NCBI GenBank assembly: GCA_905216215.1
Contig: CAJMSZ010000025.1
Span: forward strand, 1-29,721
Origin: an uncultured bacterium
Lineage (GTDB): Bacteria > Bacillota > Clostridia > Lachnospirales > Lachnospiraceae
Direction of reading: 5' to 3'
Length of the DNA stretch: 29,721 bases
The notes beneath the pieces are model-generated. The model searched no databases. It saw only the letters and a program-made list of their open reading frames with translations, and had not been told where the DNA came from. A program made the translations under genes and the position numbers. Of this stretch, positions 20,939 to 29,561 are shown in pieces. The stretch's first letter is position 1. Each line of letters starts with the position of its first letter.

Positions 20939-22297
20939 ATGGAACAACAGTTGGTAGATAGCAAAATAAAAGAGAACGTGGAAATGATGAACCGGCTTCT
21001 GCCTGTGAAAGAAAGTTTTGATATTGTAGAGCGGAATATGCTAATCGGTGGAAGAAAAAGCTGTCTTTATTTTATCAATGGATTTACCAATGATGAATCG
21101 GAACAAAAAATTATAGATTTCTTTTATGGCATACAGGAAGAGGGTATGCCGGAAGACATCTATGCTTTTATAGAGCAATGTGTGCCTTATACAGAGGTAG
21201 AAGTTATTAATGATTATCATGTTGTGTTAAAAAACCTGTTTTCAGGTGTAAGCTGTCTCTTTATTGATGGTTATCAGGGATGTATCGCAATTGACTGCCG
21301 TACTTATCCGGCAAGAAGTGTGGAGGAACCGGAGAAAGATAAGTCCCTCAGAGGTTCCAGAGATGGATTTGTGGAAACCATTGTATTTAACACGGCCCTT
21401 ATCAGAAGGCGCATCCGGGATGAGCATTTGATTATGGAAATGAGCGAGATCGGAACCAGTTCCAGAACGGATGTGGTCTTAAGTTACATGTCTGACCGCG
21501 TGGATAAGGAGCTGCTGGAAAATGTACGGAATCACCTAAGGCAGATTGATGTGAGCGAGCTGCGGATGAACCAGCAGAGCCTGGCAGAAGCACTCTACAG
21601 ACGAAAATGGTTTAACCCATTTCCAAAATTCAAATTTACGGAGCGCCCTGATACAGCCACGGTCTGTCTGATGGAAGGGAAAATCTGTATTTTTGTGGAT
21701 AATTCACCGTCTGCGTTGATTCTGCCTACTTCCATTTACGATATGATAGAAGAAGCAAATGACCATTATTTTCCACCCATTACCAATATTTATCTGAAGA
21801 TTTCCAGAGGTATTATTACGTTTCTGACGATCTTTCTGGTTCCGTTTTTCTTATTATTGTGTCAGAACCCGGAGTGGATTCCGGATTATCTGCAATTTAT
21901 CACGATTGATGACCCGATTAATGTACCACTGATTTTTCAGATTCTGATTCTGGAACTGGCAATTGACGGTCTACGTTTGGCGGCTTTAAATACACCGAGT
22001 ATGTTAAGTACACCGCTCAGTGTGATTGCAGGTATTGTCATGGGCGAGTTTTCTGTAAAATCAGGTTGGTTTTCTTCGGAAGTTATGTTGTATATGGCAT
22101 TTGTATCGGTAGCAAATTATACTCAGCCAAACTTTGAACTTGGCTATGCCTTAAAGTTCATGCGACTTATGCTGCTGGTTTTGACCGCTTTGTTCGATTT
22201 GACGGGATTTGTCATAGGATGCGTGATTGTGATTTGCAGTATTTGCTTTAACAAAACCTTATCAGGGCGGAGTTATTTGAATGTGAAGCTAAATTAA
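20939..22297 (+). CDS. GerA family spore germination receptor A-subunit, orphan
   Basis: GerA-type A subunits sit in the inner membrane of the spore and form germinant-gated channels with B and C subunits. The ATG at 20939 is 8 bases after TGGAGGA and gives 452 aa; the longer frame would start within the preceding terminator. The N-terminal cytoplasmic region carries the family blocks YPARSVEEPEKDKSLRGSRD, GFVETIVFNTALIRRRIRD and ISEIGTSSRTDVVLSYMSD-like sequence. The C-terminal half has about five membrane segments, with NVPLIFQILILELAIDGLR and NTPSMLSTPLSVIAGIVMGE. The length is a little shorter than many GerA proteins, and no B or C gene follows. It implies a spore-forming lineage, or an added or redeployed subunit. 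Confidence 0.9.
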   Translation: MEQQLVDSKIKENVEMMNRLLPVKESFDIVERNMLIGGRKSCLYFINGFTNDESEQKIIDFFYGIQEEGMPEDIYAFIEQCVPYTEVEVINDYHVVLKNLFSGVSCLFIDGYQGCIAIDCRTYPARSVEEPEKDKSLRGSRDGFVETIVFNTALIRRRIRDEHLIMEMSEIGTSSRTDVVLSYMSDRVDKELLENVRNHLRQIDVSELRMNQQSLAEALYRRKWFNPFPKFKFTERPDTATVCLMEGKICIFVDNSPSALILPTSIYDMIEEANDHYFPPITNIYLKISRGIITFLTIFLVPFFLLLCQNPEWIPDYLQFITIDDPINVPLIFQILILELAIDGLRLAALNTPSMLSTPLSVIAGIVMGEFSVKSGWFSSEVMLYMAFVSVANYTQPNFELGYALKFMRLMLLVLTALFDLTGFVIGCVIVICSICFNKTLSGRSYLNVKLN

Positions 22298-22331
22298 TGG
22301 TAAATGAGGGGGAAAATTCCCTGACAATAAA

Positions 22332-22360
22332 TTGAATTAAAGAGAATTTTGATGTATAAT
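22332..22360 (+). promoter_or_regulatory. Promoter of the MATE-SseB-LuxR operon
   Basis: TTGAAT (22332-22337) and a perfect TATAAT (22355-22360) are 17 bases apart. The MATE start codon is about 40 bases downstream. Confidence 0.78.
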
Positions 22361-22401
22361 AAACGCCATGTGAATGAAAGAAAAAAGAGGATGTAGCAAA
22401 G

Positions 22402-23763
22402 ATGGAACAAAACGATAAGATGGGGACGGCTCCCCTTGGAAAACTGGTTATGAGTCTGGCACTTCCGGCAGTGGCAGCTCAGCTGATTAATGTACTATAT
22501 AATATTGTAGACCGAATCTACATTGGTCATATTGCAGGATATGGCGCATTGGCTTTAACGGGAGTAGGAGTCACAGCTCCTATTCTCACCATGATTTCTG
22601 CATTTAGTGCATTTGCAGGTGCAGGTGGCGCTCCCCTTGCCGCAATTGAAATGGGGAGAAAAGACAAAGAGGCTGCAGAACGGATTATGGGAACCAGTAC
22701 CGCACTTTTGCTTGTGTTTTCCGTGATTCTCACGGTTGGATTTCTGGTATTTAAGACACCGGTTCTGTATATGTTCGGGGCAACGGAAAACACCATTACT
22801 TATGCAGAACAGTACATATCTATTTACCTGATTGGAACGATTTCAGTACAGCTTGCGCTGGGACTGAATATGTTTATCAGTGCCCAGGGAAGTGCGACGG
22901 TTGCCATGCTTTCAGTGTTGATAGGAGCAGTGATTAATATTGTGCTGGATCCGATTCTGATTTTTGCCTGTGATATGGGTGTGCGCGGAGCAGCTCTTGC
23001 AACGATTATTTCTCAGACAGTCAGTGCCATATGGGTAGTGAGCTTTTTAATGTCAGAGAAAAGTCTGATTCGGTTGCAAAGGAAAAATGTACGGTTTAGC
23101 AGAAAACTGATTGGACAGATTGGGGCGCTTGGGATTTCACCGTTTATTATGCAGAGTACAGAAAGCTTTGTGCTGATTACATTGAATAGTGGCTTGAAGA
23201 ATTATGGCGGAGATTTGCATGTAGGAGCCATGTCTATTCTGACCAGTGTGATGCAGCTTATTTCTATTCCGGTTCAGGGGATGAATCAGGGAATCCAGCC
23301 GATTATCAGCTATAATTATGGAGCGGGAAATAAGAAGCGTGTGACGGGAACTTTTAAGATTATGATTGCAGCGGCACTGACTATATCTCTCTTAATGGGT
23401 GGAACTGCGGTGCTTAAGCCATCTGTTTTTAGCAGTTTGTTTACGAACAAGACAGAGCTGCTGGAAGTGACGAATCAAGTTATGCCTATCTATTTCTTTG
23501 GGATGACTATATTCGGTGTTCAGATGGCATGTCAGTCTACATTTGTGGCTCTTGGTCAGGCCAAGGTATCTCTGTTTATTGCCCTTTTAAGAAAGGTCAT
23601 TCTTCTGATTCCACTGGCTATTATATTGCCTAGGTTCTTTGGCGTAATGGGCGTGTACTACGCAGAGCCTGTAGCAGATATTACTTCGGTTACAGTGACG
23701 GTTATTATGTTTATCATTACCTGGAATAAGGTATTACGGAATTGGAATAAGAAAGGAAAATAG
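22402..23763 (+). CDS. MATE family efflux transporter
   Basis: MATE proteins export drugs or metabolites in exchange for sodium or protons across the inner membrane. The product is 453 aa, the standard size, with twelve hydrophobic segments. It begins MEQNDKMGTAPLGKLVMSLA and has the recurrent family blocks LPAVAAQLINVLYNIVDRIY, SAQGSATVAMLSVLIGAVIN and, in the second half, NQGIQPIISYNYGAGNKKRV. The ribosome site is AGAGGATG, of moderate strength. One base separates its stop from the next gene, so the two are translationally coupled. The substrate is unknown. Confidence 0.93.
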   Translation: MEQNDKMGTAPLGKLVMSLALPAVAAQLINVLYNIVDRIYIGHIAGYGALALTGVGVTAPILTMISAFSAFAGAGGAPLAAIEMGRKDKEAAERIMGTSTALLLVFSVILTVGFLVFKTPVLYMFGATENTITYAEQYISIYLIGTISVQLALGLNMFISAQGSATVAMLSVLIGAVINIVLDPILIFACDMGVRGAALATIISQTVSAIWVVSFLMSEKSLIRLQRKNVRFSRKLIGQIGALGISPFIMQSTESFVLITLNSGLKNYGGDLHVGAMSILTSVMQLISIPVQGMNQGIQPIISYNYGAGNKKRVTGTFKIMIAAALTISLLMGGTAVLKPSVFSSLFTNKTELLEVTNQVMPIYFFGMTIFGVQMACQSTFVALGQAKVSLFIALLRKVILLIPLAIILPRFFGVMGVYYAEPVADITSVTVTVIMFIITWNKVLRNWNKKGK

Positions 23764-23764
23764 G

Positions 23765-24514
23765 ATGAACGAAATGAGTAAACAAACAACTATGATAAAT
23801 CTTCAGAAAGCGGAGTCGGTGTATTGCCTTGTATCTTTGTGTACAAGTGAACCGTATATTGTATGTGATGCGGAAACTTATGATGACCAGATTTATATTT
23901 ATTTTGATAAAGACACAGCCCAGGTGGAAGCTACAAGGCTTATGGGAGAAAAAATCCCGGTAAAGATGATTACAGTACCGAAGAATATTTATCTGCCATT
24001 CTACAGTAGTTTGTTTTCTATGGGTGTGAACCGGCTTGTTGTGGATCATGGCACAGAAAATGAAATCGGTATTCAGTTAAATGAACTGATTAAACGTTCA
24101 GAAAAACAAGATGATGGTGAAAAGCCTATTGTAATTGAAAATCCGGAATTGCATCTGACTGCCCTTTATTATATGCAGGAAGTAAAACGGGATGCGAAAG
24201 CGCAGCAGAGAGACGATGTGAAAGAATTATTCGAAGAATTGCTGAATCATTTCCAAAAGGGAAAGTATCTGATTCCGGCAAAAGGAGACTCAAAAGAAGT
24301 GCCACTTCTGAGACAGCAAAATGGAAATACTTTTTATCCGATTTTTACAGATTTGATGGAGTTCCAGAAGTTCTGTTCGGCACACAAAGAGGAAAAATGG
24401 CAGTCGGGAATCATTGAGGCTCAGAATTTACATAAAGTAATGCCGGATGGAGTGAAGGGAGTTACTGTAAATCCTATGGGAGTGAATTTGCTGCTTCAGA
24501 TGGTAAAGAAATAG
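23765..24514 (+). CDS. SseB-like protein
   Basis: The product is 249 aa, starting one base after the MATE stop and using an AAGGA site inside the end of that gene. The C-terminal half holds an SseB N-domain type region: LNHFQKGKYLIPAKGD, VPLLRQQNGNTFYPIFTD and LMEFQKF, as in SseB-related proteins of Firmicutes. The N-terminal 100 residues (LVSLCTSEPYIVCDAETYDD, PVKMITVPKNIYLPF) look like a second, more diverged copy of a similar fold. There is no signal peptide or membrane segment. The biochemical role of the family is not settled. Its place between a transporter and a large regulator suggests a small accessory or sensing role. Confidence 0.75.
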   Translation: MNEMSKQTTMINLQKAESVYCLVSLCTSEPYIVCDAETYDDQIYIYFDKDTAQVEATRLMGEKIPVKMITVPKNIYLPFYSSLFSMGVNRLVVDHGTENEIGIQLNELIKRSEKQDDGEKPIVIENPELHLTALYYMQEVKRDAKAQQRDDVKELFEELLNHFQKGKYLIPAKGDSKEVPLLRQQNGNTFYPIFTDLMEFQKFCSAHKEEKWQSGIIEAQNLHKVMPDGVKGVTVNPMGVNLLLQMVKK

Positions 24515-24538
24515 AAAAATAGCAGAGCGGGAATCAGA

Positions 24539-27049
24539 ATGAAGAAAGCCAGAGGAAATCTGAATGCAATTTATATTTCAGAAAGACTGCAGGAGTGTCT
24601 GCGCCCAATTTCGAAATGTGCGATAACGACCATAACTGCACCAATGGGGTACGGGAAAACAACTGCAGTCAACTGGTATCTGACGAAACAATTAAAAACA
24701 GAGCAGGTAGTGCTGATTCGAATCAGTATTTATTCTGATAATCTTTCTGTTTTTTGGAAAAGTGTGCAACGGGCATTTGCTTTTTCGGGGCTGCACATTC
24801 TGGATGAATATGATTGCCCAACGGATGCAGCATCAGCCGGTGTTTTGGCGGATGTTCTCTGCCACGCCATGACGGGGGAACGAAACTATTATATTTTTAT
24901 TGATGATTTTCACTTGTTAGGGGATGAAAGGGTGGCAGACTTCCTGGGCGTGCTTGGGAATATGCTGCCTTTGAATGTGCACCTGATTGTCGCAAGTCGG
25001 GCAAATGTTTTGCGGGGAAATGTAGTGCTCCGTCTGGGAAGTAAATTATACAGGCTGAGTGGGGAAAATCTACGCTTAAATGCAGAAGAATTGTCCGTAT
25101 ATGCTCAAAAATGTGGGATCAGTCTGAATGCGAGCCAACTGAGTGAACTTCTGCATTCCAGTGAAGGATGGTTTTCTGCTGTGTATCTGAACCTTTGTGC
25201 ATTTGAAAAAAAAGGACAATTGCCGGATAAGCAGTCGGATATTTATGATATGTTTTCTGCGTCCATGATTGATCCGCTTCCAGAGGAACAACGGGAGTTT
25301 TTGATCGTGATGGGACTTGCGGATGAATTTACCATTGATATGGCAAAAGCTATCACCCAAAGGGAGGATACAGAAGCCATTCTTCTGGCTCTTATGAGGG
25401 AAAATGCTTTTGTTAAATGTCTTGCAGATGGTAGAAATTATCGTTTTCACCATATGATGAAAAGCTGTGCAGAAGGTCTTTTCCATGAATTGCCGATGGA
25501 AAAACAGCGTACATATCAGGAGCGTTATGGAGATTGGTATCGGGCAAATGGACTTTATCTCCATGCATTGAAAGCATACAGGGCGAGTGAAAAATTTGAT
25601 TTTCTGCTTGCTGTTATCCGGGAGGATGCCGGGATTCAACTCGCTTCGTTGAAACCATCGGAAGTACAGCAATGGCTGGAGGAATGTCCGACATCGGCGC
25701 TAAAGGAACATCCGTTTGCTATTCTGGTTTTGATGCGCAGTATGTTTAACTGGAAACAGATTTCCAAAATGATGGAATTAAAGGGACTGTTGATGGAGGC
25801 AATTGCGGAGCATCCTGAATGGACTCCGGATGAGGTGGGCAATCTGACGGGTGAATGTGACTTGATCATGAGTTTTCTGATGTATAATGATATTGGTAAG
25901 ATGAGTCTTCTTCACCAGAGTGCCAGTGCAAAGATGACACGTCCTGCCATTAGCATCCAAAGTCAGGGAGGATGGACATTTGGTTCGCCTTCTGTGCTGA
26001 TGATGTTTCACAGAGAGCCGGGTGATTTGGCGAGAGAATTGGAAAAAATGAATGACTGTATGCCACATTATTACAAGATAACCAATGGACATGGTCAGGG
26101 AGCAGAACGGATTATGGACGCGGAAGCAGCCTTTATGCAAGGTCATTTTACGGATGCACAGATTAAGCTGGAAGGTGCATATGCACAGATAGAAGGAAAT
26201 GGACAGGAAAGCATTTCACTGTGCTGTGATTTTCTGGCCCGGAGGATGTCTGTTTGCAGTAATGTGAAGATGAGGATGCCATTATCTATGCGAAGGGAAC
26301 AATTGGTGCGTGGGCATAATATGGCATGGGTTTCTATTTTTGACAGCCTTTGTGCATATTGTTATGCACTGGAGGGGGAGAAGGAACGGATTCCGGAGCT
26401 TTTTCGGGAGCATCAATTGTCAAAGGTTAATTTTCTTGCACCGGGGAAACCTATGATGGATATGATTGAGAATCAGGTATATCTGGTTCAGGGAGCGTAT
26501 GCAAAGGTACTTGGAAGAGGCGAACAGATTCTTGCTGTCTGTCAGGGGATGCATTATGGTCTTGTGGCTCTTCATGTGAAAATCCAGATGGTGGCAGCAT
26601 ATGAAAAGCTTGGAAAGAGTGGAGAGGCGCGGTCCCTTCTGAAGCTGGCACTTAAGGATGCTTTGTCAGATGAGCTGGTGATGCCTTTTGTGGAGAATTA
26701 TCAATACTTATCAGAATTACTGGAAGGACGTTATCCAGATGAGTGGTTTGCATTTTTGTCAAAAATTATAGAACTTGGCAGAGACTATGAAGAACAACGA
26801 ATAAAACGGATGCTGGAAAGAAAACGTCCGGAATGCATGAATATGTTGACAGACCGAGAAATAGAAATTGCTGAACTGATGGCTATACGCCTGAGTAATA
26901 AGGAAATTGCCGCAAAGCTGTTCTTGTCTGAAGGAACCATCAAGCAGTATGTGAATCAGATATATGCAAAATTACATATTGATGGAGATACCCGAACCAA
27001 ACGTGCCCGGCTTCTGGAACGGATGGAAGAAACGAAAAATCAAAATTAA
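24539..27049 (+). CDS. LuxR family transcriptional regulator, MalT-like STAND ATPase
   Basis: The product is 836 aa. The Walker A motif APMGYGKTT is at residues 34-42 and Walker B IFIDD at 119-123, followed by FHLL. These belong to the MalT/AlkB-type STAND ATPase module, which switches between ADP and ATP states on ligand binding. A helical central region of about 400 residues, probably TPR-like repeats, follows. Residues about 770-830 form the LuxR helix-turn-helix: LTDREIEIAELMAIRLSNKEIAAKLFLSEGTIKQ-like, ending KLHIDGDTRTKRA. The ribosome site is weak. Being third in the operon with MATE and SseB, it may control efflux in response to a small molecule. Confidence 0.9.
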   Translation: MKKARGNLNAIYISERLQECLRPISKCAITTITAPMGYGKTTAVNWYLTKQLKTEQVVLIRISIYSDNLSVFWKSVQRAFAFSGLHILDEYDCPTDAASAGVLADVLCHAMTGERNYYIFIDDFHLLGDERVADFLGVLGNMLPLNVHLIVASRANVLRGNVVLRLGSKLYRLSGENLRLNAEELSVYAQKCGISLNASQLSELLHSSEGWFSAVYLNLCAFEKKGQLPDKQSDIYDMFSASMIDPLPEEQREFLIVMGLADEFTIDMAKAITQREDTEAILLALMRENAFVKCLADGRNYRFHHMMKSCAEGLFHELPMEKQRTYQERYGDWYRANGLYLHALKAYRASEKFDFLLAVIREDAGIQLASLKPSEVQQWLEECPTSALKEHPFAILVLMRSMFNWKQISKMMELKGLLMEAIAEHPEWTPDEVGNLTGECDLIMSFLMYNDIGKMSLLHQSASAKMTRPAISIQSQGGWTFGSPSVLMMFHREPGDLARELEKMNDCMPHYYKITNGHGQGAERIMDAEAAFMQGHFTDAQIKLEGAYAQIEGNGQESISLCCDFLARRMSVCSNVKMRMPLSMRREQLVRGHNMAWVSIFDSLCAYCYALEGEKERIPELFREHQLSKVNFLAPGKPMMDMIENQVYLVQGAYAKVLGRGEQILAVCQGMHYGLVALHVKIQMVAAYEKLGKSGEARSLLKLALKDALSDELVMPFVENYQYLSELLEGRYPDEWFAFLSKIIELGRDYEEQRIKRMLERKRPECMNMLTDREIEIAELMAIRLSNKEIAAKLFLSEGTIKQYVNQIYAKLHIDGDTRTKRARLLERMEETKNQN

Positions 27050-27137
27050 CCTTTGGTTAGTATCTTTTTAAAAGTTCATCGTATACATTATGTATATGGT
27101 GGATTTTTTTTACAATGACATGGAAGGAGAGAAAAAG

Positions 27138-27944
27138 ATGGGAAAGTTATGTAAGGTGACAGGAATACTACTTATACTCATAGGTTTTATCGGAAACATG
27201 ATTCCTCTGATTATTTTAGGCCTTCTTGTGATGTTTGGCGGGGACAAGATAGTGGAGAATCGCCAGAGCAGAGTACGGGAACAGGTGGAGGAACCTGTCA
27301 TACGTGAGGTGCTTGATTCTATGTTTCAGGGTGTCCGGTATCAGGAGTCGGGTTCCATTTCCAAAGGCACCATAGACAGTGCACATATGATGTTTTGGAA
27401 CAATTACAACGATGCAGAAGGTTCCATGCGTGTTGATGCCACATACAGAGAAAGAGCAGTAGAACTGGGTAATGTGACTCTGAAGCAGTTGGATGATATC
27501 TGGGATGAGGATATGAATATGTACCGTCAGTCAAGTATGGTTTGCTTTCAGGGACAGTGGTTTTTATGTGATACTGGAAAAGAGCATATGGCAGATGTTC
27601 AGATTGCAACGTCCACAAGGCTTGACAGACTGCTTCGGGCTGATACGATTCAGATGCAGCAGGAAGCCTTTGATAAGCGGTTCCGTGTTCGCTCATCGGA
27701 TGAACAGGAGGCATTTCGCATTCTGACTCCGCGTATGATGGAATATATTTTGAAAATGGCAGATAACTGTGACGGAAGTTTATACATCAGTTTTCTGAAG
27801 AATGGCTTTGTACATGTTGCAGTTCAGACAGAACGGGATTTTCTGAACACGAAAACACTTTTCACAGATGTGGAAAGTGTGAGGAAATCCTTTGAAAGGC
27901 AGGTGCGCTGGTTTACAGATTTTGTAGATGAAGTGATGGATTAA
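27138..27944 (+). CDS. DUF3137 domain membrane protein
   Basis: The ATG at 27138 is 7 bases after AAGGAGA, so the product is 268 aa; the longer frame lacks a ribosome site. Residues about 5-38 form two close hydrophobic stretches (ILLILIGFIGNM, IPLIILGLLVMFGG). The remainder is soluble, and VCFQGQWFL, FDKRFRVRSSDEQEAFRILT and GSLYISFLKNGFVHVAVQT match the DUF3137 pattern. Function is unknown. The stop codon overlaps the end of the opposite-strand Rrf2 gene by 3 bases. No clear terminator or promoter is visible, though ATACAT/ATGTAT makes a short palindrome upstream (27083-27095). Confidence 0.75.
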   Translation: MGKLCKVTGILLILIGFIGNMIPLIILGLLVMFGGDKIVENRQSRVREQVEEPVIREVLDSMFQGVRYQESGSISKGTIDSAHMMFWNNYNDAEGSMRVDATYRERAVELGNVTLKQLDDIWDEDMNMYRQSSMVCFQGQWFLCDTGKEHMADVQIATSTRLDRLLRADTIQMQQEAFDKRFRVRSSDEQEAFRILTPRMMEYILKMADNCDGSLYISFLKNGFVHVAVQTERDFLNTKTLFTDVESVRKSFERQVRWFTDFVDEVMD

Positions 27945-28381
27945 ACTTCCTTTTCCAATTCTGCGTGATAATCCCGGATGATATCAGCCAGAGTGACTGT
28001 TTTGAGACTTTCCGCCAGTGCTGATTCAAATGTAGAATAGGATTTGTGCAATACAGAGTCAATATTCCGTCCTACAGGACAGTAAGGGGATGGATTGGAA
28101 TGAATATGAAAAATATTTTTACAAAATTCTGGTTTGACTGCGTTACAAACCCTGTATACGGTAATTTCCTGTGGCGGAAGATTCAGAGTGGCACCTCCGG
28201 TGCCGCTTTTTATTTGGATAATCCCATTTTTCTTCAACGAACTCATAATGCTGCGGATTGCTGCGGAATTTGAGCCTGTTGAGAGGGAAAGCTTCTCACT
28301 TGTTACTTTCTGTTTTTCCCCAAATTCGTAAATAACAACAAGGCAATGAAGTGCCAGTGACGATTTAACAGGTAATTGCAT
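27941..28381 (-). CDS. Rrf2 family transcriptional regulator
   Basis: The product is 146 aa, starting at 28381 behind AAGGAAGG on the minus strand. The N-terminal winged helix begins MQLPVKSSLALHCLVVIYEF and continues with TSEKLSLSTGSNSAAIRSIM and a wing rich in Gly (KSGTGGATL). Cysteines are at 13, 79, 87 and 101 (RVCN, EFCKN, YCPVG). In Rrf2 proteins such as IscR and NsrR three cysteines here hold an iron-sulfur cluster, though the spacing in this one is different. It is divergent from an iron-sulfur flavodoxin gene and its own -35 lies in an operator-like repeat, so autoregulation is likely. Its end overlaps the DUF3137 stop. Confidence 0.9.
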   Translation of the reverse strand: MQLPVKSSLALHCLVVIYEFGEKQKVTSEKLSLSTGSNSAAIRSIMSSLKKNGIIQIKSGTGGATLNLPPQEITVYRVCNAVKPEFCKNIFHIHSNPSPYCPVGRNIDSVLHKSYSTFESALAESLKTVTLADIIRDYHAELEKEV

Positions 28382-28414
28382 AGAGCACCTTCCTTTTATC
28401 TATGAATGATACTT

Positions 28415-28443
28415 ATTTTATCATGTTTTTTAATAGGTGTAAA
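28415..28443 (-). promoter_or_regulatory. Promoter of the Rrf2 regulator
   Basis: On the minus strand TTTACA (28443-28438) is 17 bases from TAAAAT (28420-28415). The -35 lies within an AGGTGTAA repeat (28435-28442). Confidence 0.7.
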
Positions 28444-28482
28444 TATTGACGTTACATCTTTCACGTGATAAACTAGATGTAA
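28435..28482. promoter_or_regulatory. Operator-like repeats and EFR1 promoter
   Basis: The EFR1 promoter is TTGACG (28446-28451), 17 bases, TAAACT (28469-28474). Three related 8-mers surround it: AGGTGTAA (28435-28442), TTACATCT (28452-28459) and AGATGTAA (28475-28482). The last two are perfect inverted repeats with a 15-base spacer over the -10; the first two form a dyad with one mismatch over the -35. A dimeric Rrf2 protein bound here would control both directions. Confidence 0.7.
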
Positions 28483-28515
28483 ATTGAAAAATTACAACGA
28501 AAGGATGAGAGAAAG

Positions 28516-29286
28516 ATGAATCAGATTGTGGAGATGATATTCAGTCCTACAGGAGGAACAAGAAAAGTAGCAGATAAGCTTGGAGGATGTCTGGGAGAAG
28601 TCAAAGATGTGGTAGATTTGACTCGCTATGGGGTGAATTTCTCAGATGTGAAAATAGAAAACGAAGATCTTGTGGTGGTTGCGGCACCGGTGTTTGAGGG
28701 CGTGATACCAGATCTTGCTATTGAGAGACTGAAACAGGTGAAGGGAAATGGGGCAAATTGCGTTGTGGTAGCCGTTTATGGAAACCGCGCATATGATGAT
28801 GGACTGATTGAATTAAAAGATACAGCAGAACTGTGTAATTTCAAGGTGATTGCATCCATTGCGGCTGTAGCGGAGCATTCGATCATGCGCCAGTTTGGGG
28901 TAGGAAGACCAGATGCAGATGATGAAAAAGAACTTCAGGAATTCGCTGATAAAATATTAGTAAAACTCTCAGAAAATAACGGAATCAGTACAGACTATTT
29001 TGTACCTGGCAATCATGAATATAAGAGACTGGGCAATTTAAGTGTTGTACCAAAAGCAAACAGAAAATGCACGAAATGTGGAAAATGTGCAGATGCCTGT
29101 CCAACGGGTGCGATAGATATGAATGACATCAAAACTGCTGACAGTGACAGGTGTATCAGTTGTATGGGATGTATCGCTGCCTGTCCGGTCGGGGCAAGAA
29201 AGTTAAACAGTTTATTTCTGACAGCAGCTTCTATGAAGATGAAAGACCTGTTGTCTGGAAGAAAACCAAATGAAATCTTCTTATAA
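28516..29286 (+). CDS. EFR1-type flavodoxin-ferredoxin protein
   Basis: The product is 256 aa. The N-terminal 150 residues are flavodoxin-like: MIFSPTGGTRKVADKL is the FMN phosphate loop and VVAVYGNRAYDDGLIEL is a later FMN-binding block. The C-terminus is a double [4Fe-4S] ferredoxin: CTKCGKCADACPTGAID and CISCMGCIAACPVGARK. This order matches the EFR1 (EFR1 family ferrodoxin) group of anaerobic Firmicutes, which move electrons between flavin and iron-sulfur partners in the cytoplasm. The start at 28516 has a GAAAGGATGAGAG leader. It is divergent from the Rrf2 regulator, with shared operator-like repeats, and ends at a strong terminator. Confidence 0.9.
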   Translation: MNQIVEMIFSPTGGTRKVADKLGGCLGEVKDVVDLTRYGVNFSDVKIENEDLVVVAAPVFEGVIPDLAIERLKQVKGNGANCVVVAVYGNRAYDDGLIELKDTAELCNFKVIASIAAVAEHSIMRQFGVGRPDADDEKELQEFADKILVKLSENNGISTDYFVPGNHEYKRLGNLSVVPKANRKCTKCGKCADACPTGAIDMNDIKTADSDRCISCMGCIAACPVGARKLNSLFLTAASMKMKDLLSGRKPNEIFL

Positions 29287-29303
29287 ATCTATATAAAATT
29301 TTG

Positions 29304-29335
29304 AATCTGCGGCAAAAGACTTGCCGCAGATTTTT
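29304..29335 (+). terminator. Terminator of the EFR1 gene
   Basis: AATCTGCGGCAA (29304-29315) pairs with TTGCCGCAGATT (29321-29332), a perfect 12-bp stem with a 5-base loop and a T-run. Confidence 0.92.
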
Positions 29336-29422
29336 ATCTATGTTATTCTGATAAAAAGCATTATTTTTCTGACATTCTGGCGGAAACGCATTCGGACTAC
29401 ATTTCTAAGGTCTTATTTATGA

Positions 29423-29474
29423 AATCTCAATGCTTTGTTACCAATCAATAGAGCAGTGAGATATGAATAAGAAA
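29423..29474 (+). repeat. Leader repeat, copy B (direct repeat with 1-52)
   Basis: This is the second copy of the 52-base leader with a single mismatch. It folds into the same imperfect hairpin (29424-29462). It precedes the second transposase-family gene. Confidence 0.85.
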
Positions 29475-29531
29475 CAGGTGAAAGTGCATTTGTGAAAAGT
29501 TTCGTTTTGAACTTGTCCATGTTTGTTTTAT

Positions 29532-29555
29532 ATCTCCTGCGTGTACAAAAGGAGG
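29532..29555 (+). promoter_or_regulatory. Possible Shine-Dalgarno-sequestering hairpin, copy B
   Basis: CTCCT (29534-29538) can pair with AGGAG (29550-29554) of the ribosome site, with an 11-base loop. The CTCCT block is kept in both copies although neighbouring leader sequence differs. Confidence 0.4.
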
Positions 29556-29561
29556 AAATTT

